A stretch of DNA of 64,000 nucleotides from Monodelphis domestica (taxonomy: Eukaryota > Chordata > Mammalia > Didelphimorphia > Didelphidae): the NCBI RefSeq assembly GCF_027887165.1, contig NC_077228.1:109911043-109975042 (forward strand). Reading direction: 5' to 3'. The notes below the pieces were generated by a model. The model did no database searches. It was not told the DNA's origin and was given only the letters and a program-made list of their open reading frames with translations. The translations under genes were made by a program, and so were the position numbers. This document shows, piece after piece, positions 57,360-64,000 of the stretch. Each line of letters begins with the position of its first letter. Position 1 is the stretch's first letter.

Positions 57360-57735
57360 AAGTAGTAATAATAATGACTAGTATTTAAGTGCTTTAAGGT
57401 TTGCAAAACACTTTATATAGATTATCCAATTTGATCCTTTGTGAAGTAGGTTCTATTATTGTCCTCTTTTTACAGATGAGGATAATGAGGCTGAGAAAGG
57501 TTAAATGACTTAACCCAGGGTCACAAAGCTATCGAGTAAGTGCCTGAGGGAGGATATGAACTCCAATCATATTAATTTCAACTTTATCCCTTTATTCACT
57601 GTGCCACTGAGGTTCTGTACCATGTACCCTTATATTATGCCTAGGGTCATGCAGCCTGTAGGACCTGGAGGCTAGATTTGAATCCAGGTCTTTCCAAGTT
57701 CTCTGTCTACTGTACCACTATACTATATCATGCTG
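57360..57735 (+). repeat. SINE-3 (MIR-like)
   Basis: gtgctttaaggtttgcaaaa, gatgaggataatgaggctga and a second MIR-like piece at 57630-57735. Confidence 0.7.
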
Positions 57736-57739
57736 CCTT

Positions 57740-59140
57740 GAAGAAAATCATCATAAATATGGGTGCCACCTACAAGTGAGGAACTTCTTGGGTGAGCGTC
57801 TACCCCTCTCCCTATCCCCAACACCTGCCCCTTCCAGGCAGATCCAGTGTAGTGGAAAGGAGGATGGACATGGGCTCAGAAGAGCTAGTAGCTAAGATAA
57901 AGTGAGGCTGTACTTGGTAAGTCCCTCTCTGTCACTGGGCACAGACCAACATGCCCAGGACCAAAAAGAAATGAGAGGGACTGAAATGGTGAAGCTGCTG
58001 TATCTGGTTTGGGAGGAGTGCCCCCTTTCAGTGACTCCTCGGTTCAGTGGTTGGGGGACTTGATGGCTGCCTGAGTGATTCTGCCGTAAGAGGATGCTTG
58101 TTTTCTCCCAGTTCAGTGAGACAGACAGCAGCAGCTCATGCTCTCTAGTGCATTTTGACACACATAATTCCAGTGTTGAAAGATGGGGGTGGGGCAGGGA
58201 GACTAGGGAAAAAAATATCTATTGTAGGTTAATGGCAACTTGGGGGGGGGGTTCTGAAAACCTGTGTAGAGGATTCTGAATAATCTCACAATTAGATGAT
58301 CCTAATACCGGAATGACTGATTGATTTCTTTTTCTTTTCATTTTTTTTGGAACCACTGTTCTTCATTTCTTAGCCTGGTTTGAGAAACCGGACTGTCCTT
58401 GAAATTAGTTTTAAGTAAGACAGAGGAAGCGTTTCGCCTCCATTTCTCTCTCTGACTTATGCCTTTGTCTCTCAGAACGTCCCTGACAACTTCAGGAGCC
58501 AAGGACATGATCTCTGATTGCAGGCTGTCAGTTTCAATAGGCCATCTGCAGGCCCTGGGAGACCACTATCCATCAGAGAAGCCCAAGGAGGAGCTGGTTG
58601 CCATATTAAGAATGCAAGGAGAGAGAAGGCTGTAGCCCAAACCAAAGCAGAAATGGGGGAGGGGAGAGAAGGGTCTCTTGTGAAGAGGCAAGTGGAACTG
58701 ATCCACTGAGAAAGATGGAAGACCAACAATGTGATGGCTCTCTAAATGATATGGGCAAAATTGGAAATATGGCAGAGGTGACTATATAGACCAAAAAAGA
58801 GGGGGGCAAAGGGAAGGGAGGCTGGGATTTGCCATTTCAAGAGCCAGAAAATGAGCATAAATAAGCATGGACTATTGCAAGAAAGTTAGCTCAAGCTTCT
58901 CTTACCTCATTTGTCAGGAACAAATAATCAAATTAACAAAATCTATAACAATGTGAACAGAATCACCAATGCTCCTGGCTTACATCTTAAGTTACACTAT
59001 GTAAAAGGGACAATTTGTTGTTACTGTTGCTGTTTTACAAGTCTTGTTAAAGATCCAAATGCTGAGATAAAGTCAGAATGAAGGAAGGAGGTTTTAATCT
59101 TGCTTTCCATTCAGGGGTTCCTTTATTTCCTGAAAAGACA
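57740..59140. other. Single-copy sequence, no gene recognised
   Basis: No repeat family recognised over most of it. Short open frames on both strands have no splice context. Confidence 0.4.
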
Positions 59141-59149
59141 TAACAGGGT

Positions 59150-59312
59150 AGATTGAGAGCCAGGGCTAGAGCTGGGAGGTCTTGGGTTCAAATCTTACTT
59201 CAGAATCTTCCTACCGGAGGAAGTCATACACCTCTTTCCCTAGCCTATACCGATGCTCTGCCTTGGAACCAATACACAGTATTAATTCTAAGATAGAAGG
59301 TGAGGGTTTAAA
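59150..59312 (+). repeat. SINE-1
   Basis: gagctgggaggtcttgggtt to gatagaaggtgagggttt. Confidence 0.75.
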
Positions 59313-59459
59313 AAAAAAGCATATCTATTTTGAGGGTGTGATGGAAAAGTTATTTTTTTAGAGAACTAAAACCATCATTAGAAACATTATAACATATATG
59401 TATAATATAATAAAATTATATATATATAAATATAATATAACATAAAATTCTACCTACAA

Positions 59460-60820
59460 TTCCTTGGAAACAACACAGTCCAATATTTGACCTAGAACCG
59501 CCTCAGCTATAAGAGGTAACAATAAATATTTTGGCAGTGATATTTCCTGATGAGAAAAAAAAAACTTTTTTTTCCTATCTAATACCAACAGGCTCAGGTC
59601 CAGGTTAAAAAACAAACAAAGGCAGCTCAGAGTCAGCTGGGATCCCGGGAAGCAGACAAGCAATATAGCTGTGTTTATCTGCAGGTGTTAGGATTTATCA
59701 GTCAAGGGCATATTTCCAAGGCCTTTCTCTATTTGGCAAAAAAAAAAGGGAAGGAAGAAAGTGAAAAGGGGAAATGGAGGCTGAAGCTGAAATATCTATA
59801 TCTATATTTTCAGTGCTGGATGTGAGCCCTTGTCTAATTTAAGCTCTCTTCACAAAGGAGGCCAGAGAGGGGATAGAGAGGTGGGAATCAAATAAGTAAA
59901 TGTCAATCCTGCAGTTGAATAAAAGCCATTAGTCAGCCAGAGCATTCAATTAGAAGTCATCAAATTAGAGTTGGGGGGGGGGTAGAAGAAAGGTCTGACA
60001 TCATAGAGGAATAAACACAAGTGGGAAAGGAGGAGCAGAGGCAGAGATCAATAGAGGATTATCATCAGATATGCAAATGAAAAGAGCAGATGCATACAGA
60101 ATCACAGAACAGCCAACCTCTATGCCCTTAATACAAATTCCCACGTGGTTCATTTGTACTCTCCAGAAGCCACTTTTTAGGCACATAATTGTCACGTGGC
60201 TAGTTCAGATTCTTCCCATCTCCCCGAGTCAGGAGGCAAAAAGCAGGCAGCTTGCAGTCACTCCAGGATTAACTGTAACAGACAAAGAAGGGGATCAATT
60301 CCCTCAGCAAACAGTGCACCCCAGGTTTCATTTTACTGCTTTCCAATACAAATCCACCCAAACAGATGCTGAAAGACATCTGTCTGCTTCTGCACACAAG
60401 CAATGTTTGTTTATGCATACACTTTCATTAAATACCTTTTTTAAAAAATCAGTAGTTAGCAATTTTTTGAAATTCCCTTTTCCTTCTTTAGAGCAGGAAA
60501 GGTTAGCTTTGCTTCATTTTCTTCTTAGTCAAAAGATTCCATTTTATGGATCTTAAATGCCAGCTGATATTCCTATGGTGCACATTTGATGCTGATCCTT
60601 AGGCTTCAGTGGTTTCAAGGTGAGAAAAATTTGAAAATGTGAAGGAAAGGCAGCTCTAATACAAGGCAACCATTTATTCTCATTTATTCATTATTAAGCA
60701 TCAATTAAAAGTAAGGCACTATACAAAGTCCCTTCAAGAGTTTCCAATCTAATAAGGGCTTCAAATGGCCACAATTCAAAAAAATGTAAGGACATCATAA
60801 ATAGGACAAATAAATTTCAT
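59460..60820. other. Repeat-poor stretch with clustered transcription-factor motifs
   Basis: POU octamer ATGCAAAT at 60071-60078 and two CACGTG E-boxes at 60142-60147 and 60193-60198 within 130 bp. Candidate regulatory element; no conservation data. Confidence 0.25.
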
Positions 60821-60844
60821 AGATATGACAATGAAGAAAGATTT

Positions 60845-61206
60845 TCTTTTCTCTCTCTCCCATCTCCCCCTCCTTCCTTTTCTCTATCTCCTTTTTTCTC
60901 CCATCTCCCTCCCTCCTTTTCTCTCTCCCTCCCTTTCTTCCTCCCTTTTTCTTCTATCTCTCCCTCCCCATCCTTCCTTCTCTCTCTTTCTTTCTCCCTC
61001 CCTCCCCCTCTCTCTCTTTCCTTCTTTCTTTCTACCCTTACTTTCCATCTTAGTAACAACTCTATAACAAAAAGATCAAGGCCTAGGCAAATAGGGTTAA
61101 GTGACTTACCCAGAGTCACACAACTAAGAAGTATCTGAGGCCAAACTTGAACCCAGGTCCTTCCAAATCCAGGCCTGGTGTTTCATTCGCTGAGCTACTT
61201 AGCTGC
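60845..61206. repeat. CT-rich tract followed by a minus SINE-1
   Basis: Irregular pyrimidine-rich sequence 60845-61034. SINE-1 antisense at 61035-61206. Confidence 0.75.
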
Positions 61207-61249
61207 ACCTAAAAAAGGAGGATTATTTCCATCTGGGGTCATGAAAAAT

Positions 61250-61900
61250 AGGTAAGATTTCAATAGGGTAAGAACTGGGGGCAGCATTCCAGGTAAAGAG
61301 AATGATATGATCAAAGGTATAGAGGGAGGAAATTGAGTATTTTTGTTGTTGTTGTTTTTGAGAATGGTGAGCTATTTAAGTTATGAGGGAAGAGGGCAGG
61401 TAGATGGTTCAGTGGATTGAGAACAGGCCTAGAGATAGGAGGTCTTAGCTTCAAATGTGATCTTGGGTACTTCTTAGCTGTGTGACCTGAGGGAAGTCAC
61501 TTAACTCCCATTGCCAGCCCTTGCTCTTCTGTCTTAGAATTCATACATAATATTTATTCTAAGATGGAAGGTAAGGGTTTATTAAAAAATGAAATAAATT
61601 AAGTGGGAAATGGGATCTGGGTTGGGGTTAGCTGAAGCTAGAAAGGCTGATTAGAGTTTGATTATAGATGCCTTTAAACATCAGGTTATTGTGTTTGAAT
61701 TTTATCCTGAAGGAAGTGGGGATCTATTGAAAGTTTCTAATTTAGGGAGCAAAATGAAATTTTTAAAAGAAAATTAATCTGGCTGCAGGGTTAGAAGAGG
61801 GATTTGGAGAAACCAGAGGTAAAATAAAAAAATCTCAATGAGCAGACTGAACAAAAATCAACAGGCTTTAGGAGCACCTTTTAGATCTTCCTTTTTACTT
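61250..61900 (-). repeat. L2 fragment split by a SINE-1
   Basis: L2 antisense (gcattccaggtaaagagaat) continues after a plus SINE-1 (61393-61590) with gaattttatcctgaaggaag. Confidence 0.65.
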
Positions 61901-62009
61901 CCTGGAGTCAGGAAGCCAATTAGAAAACTATTTTAAAAATCTAGGTTATGAAATAACGAAGCCTGAAGGATATCAGCTATGAAAATAAAAGGTACTTTTG
62001 AAAAACATT

Positions 62010-62185
62010 GGATTTAGAGGCATTGATGTGGCTCAGTGGATAGAGAGCCAGGCCTGGATATGGGAGGTTCAAATCTGGACCTAGATACTTCATAGCTGTG
62101 ACCCTGGGTAAGTCGCTTACCCTTATTGCCCTTCTGCCTTAGAACTGATATTTAGTATTTATTCTAAGAGAGAAGGGTCAGTTAA
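62010..62185 (+). repeat. SINE-1
   Basis: gatgtggctcagtggataga to agagagaagggtcagtt. Confidence 0.75.
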
Positions 62186-62194
62186 AAAAAACTA

Positions 62195-63595
62195 TTTAAC
62201 TTATTAAATATTTTTCTATGTTTCCACAATTCATTTTCCTCCCCCCCTCTTCCCTCCCCACTTTCCAGACAAGCAATTCCAATGGGTTATACAAATGTTA
62301 TCACTTGATATCTATTTCTATATTGTTAATTTTTGCTATAGAGTGATTTTTAAAAGCCTAAACCCCAAATCATATACCCATATATATGTGATAAGTCATA
62401 TGTTTTTCTTTTGCATTTCTACTCCCACAGTTCTTTCTCTCAATGTGGATAGCATTTCCCCCCTTAATTTCTTCAGGAGTGTCCTGGATTATTGCATTGC
62501 TACTAGTAGTAAAGTTCATTACATTGGATAGTTCCACAATGTTTCAGTCTCTGTGTACAATGTTCTCCTGGTTCTGATCATTTTTCTCTGCATCAATTCC
62601 TGGAGGTCGTTCCAGTTCACATGGAATTCCTCCAGTTCATTATTCCTTTTAACACAGTAGTATTACATCACCATAAGATACCACAATTTGTTCAGTCATT
62701 CCCCAATTGATGGACAACCTCCCCCCATCCCAACCCCCCCACCCCCGGCCATTTTCCAATTTTTATCTCTTTGGGGTACAAACCTAGCAGTGGTGTGGCT
62801 GGATCAAAGGACAGATAGTCTTTTAAGCCCCTTTGGGCATAATTCCAAATTGCCTTCCAGAATGACTGGATCAATTCACAACTCTACTAGCAATGCATTA
62901 GTGTCCCAATTTTGCCACATCCTCTCCAACATTTATTATTTTTCTTTACTGTCATATTGGCCAATCTGCTAAGTTTGAGGTGGTACCTCAGAGTTGTTTT
63001 GATTTGCATTTCTCTAATTATAAGAGATTTAGAATACTTTTTCATGTAATTATTGATAGTTTTGATTTCTTCATCTGAAAACTGCCTATTCATGTCCCTT
63101 GACCATTTTTCCATTGGGGAATGGCTTGATTTCTTATACCATTGACTTAATTCCTTATAAATTTGAGAAATTAGACCTTTGTCGGAAGTTTTTGTTATGA
63201 ATTTCCCCCCCAATTTGTTGCTTCCCTTCTAATTTTGGTTGCATTAGTTTTGTTTGTACAACCCCTTTTTAATTTAATATAATCAAAATTATTCATTTTA
63301 CATTTCATAATGTTCTCTATCTCTTGCTTGGTTTTAAATTCCTTCCTTTTCCATAGATCTGACAGGTATACTATTCTATGTTTACCTAATTTGTTTGTAA
63401 TTTCCCTCTTTATATTTAAGTCATTTATCCATTTTGATTTTATCTTGGTATAGGATGTGAGATGTTGATCTAAACCTAATTTTTCCCATACTGTTTTCCA
63501 CTTTTCCCAGCAGTTTTTGTCAGATGATGGGTTCTTGTCCCCAAAACAGGGAACTTTGGACTTATCAAACACTATCTTGCCACTGTCGTTTACAG
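62195..63595 (-). mobile_element. 5'-truncated L1, about 1.4 kb
   Basis: Minus-sense ORF2 C-terminal part: SLIIREMQIKTTLRYHLKLS and NNKCWRGCGKIGTLMHC, with DKGLISQIYKELSQ upstream, broken into several frames. The 3' end is near 62195. Confidence 0.9.
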
Positions 63596-63599
63596 ATTT

Positions 63600-64000
63600 T
63601 TTTTAAAGGAAAGAAAAATTAGTCTTTATCATATATGTAAACCTAAACAACACAATCTGAATTAAGACAGAAATAAAACATAATTTTAAGCTATAAAAAT
63701 ACAAAACATTTAATTATCTGCTTCATCATCTTTGCTCATTTATGCTGACTTTTTAAAAGAACAGAAGGAAATAAGCATTTATTAAGAATCTATGGGGGCA
63801 GAGGGTAAGGGTTTAAAGAGCCTATTATGTGTTAAAATTGTTTTATATGTGTTGGGTGGGGAGGCAACAAATAAATAACAATAAATAAATAAAAACATAT
63901 ATATATATATATATTAAAGAGCCTACTATGTGCCAGGTGGCCACACAATGAGAAGACAACTCACTGAAAAAGATTCTGAGGTTAAAGATTAAAGGTAAAA
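63600..64000. other. AT-rich end of window, no gene recognised
   Basis: Contains (AATA)n/(AT)n near 63870-63915 and LINE-tail-like phrases (gcctactatgtgccagg). Nothing more supported. Confidence 0.4.

Overview
This window looks like a stretch of marsupial nuclear genome. It carries dense copies of two marsupial-type tRNA-headed SINEs, many L2 and L3/CR1 fragments, 5'-truncated L1 copies, LTR-like repeats and hAT remnants. The SINE and family assignments rest on recognition from memory, and I cannot name the species. There is no bacterial content, no CRISPR array, no rRNA and no intact tRNA gene.

The only gene I can establish is KLHDC8A (kelch domain containing 8A), on the minus strand. Five coding exons (37800-38175, 36111-36275, 34374-34589, 29442-29543, 28304-28497) join in frame into 350 codons plus a TAG stop, the length I recall for the human protein. 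Seven Gly-Gly pairs and seven Trp residues at about 48-residue spacing describe a complete seven-bladed kelch propeller. All four coding introns are phase 1, and the first uses a GC donor instead of GT. Transcription start is not settled. Candidates are a CpG-rich region at 56.2-56.5 kb with an exon ending at 56144, a TATA/CCAAT promoter near 50.6 kb with an exon ending at 50406, and a GC-rich region at 38.5-39.3 kb with small candidate exons. The 3' UTR may run to about 25.56 kb, where the first usable polyadenylation signal appears.

Layout: 1-25 kb is intergenic and full of repeats, including nested insertions with clear target-site duplications, LTR-like copies, three homopyrimidine microsatellites and a 510-bp pentamer array. 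25-28.3 kb is mostly single copy (probable 3' UTR and flank). 28.3-38.2 kb holds the coding exons with SINE-filled introns. 38.2-56.5 kb is upstream intronic and promoter territory. 56.5-64 kb is upstream flank, ending in an L1 fragment.

Repeat names used below: SINE-1 is a roughly 200-bp tRNA-headed SINE (head ggcagctgggtgg, tail aaggtaagggttt; WSINE1/SINE1_MD-like). SINE-2 is MAR1-like (head ggcagctaggtggtgcagtgg, end near actgaacaacaa). SINE-3 is a MIR/CORE-SINE-like element (atttatatagtgc ... acagatgaggaaactgag). Strand is the sense direction of the element.

I found no clearly new biological system. The most unusual observations are a 71-bp local templated copy flanked by a 14-bp target-site duplication, a second 104-bp local copy, the GC-AG intron in KLHDC8A, the indel-free 102-unit pentamer array, and a G-quadruplex/Z-DNA tract in the intron just before the start codon.
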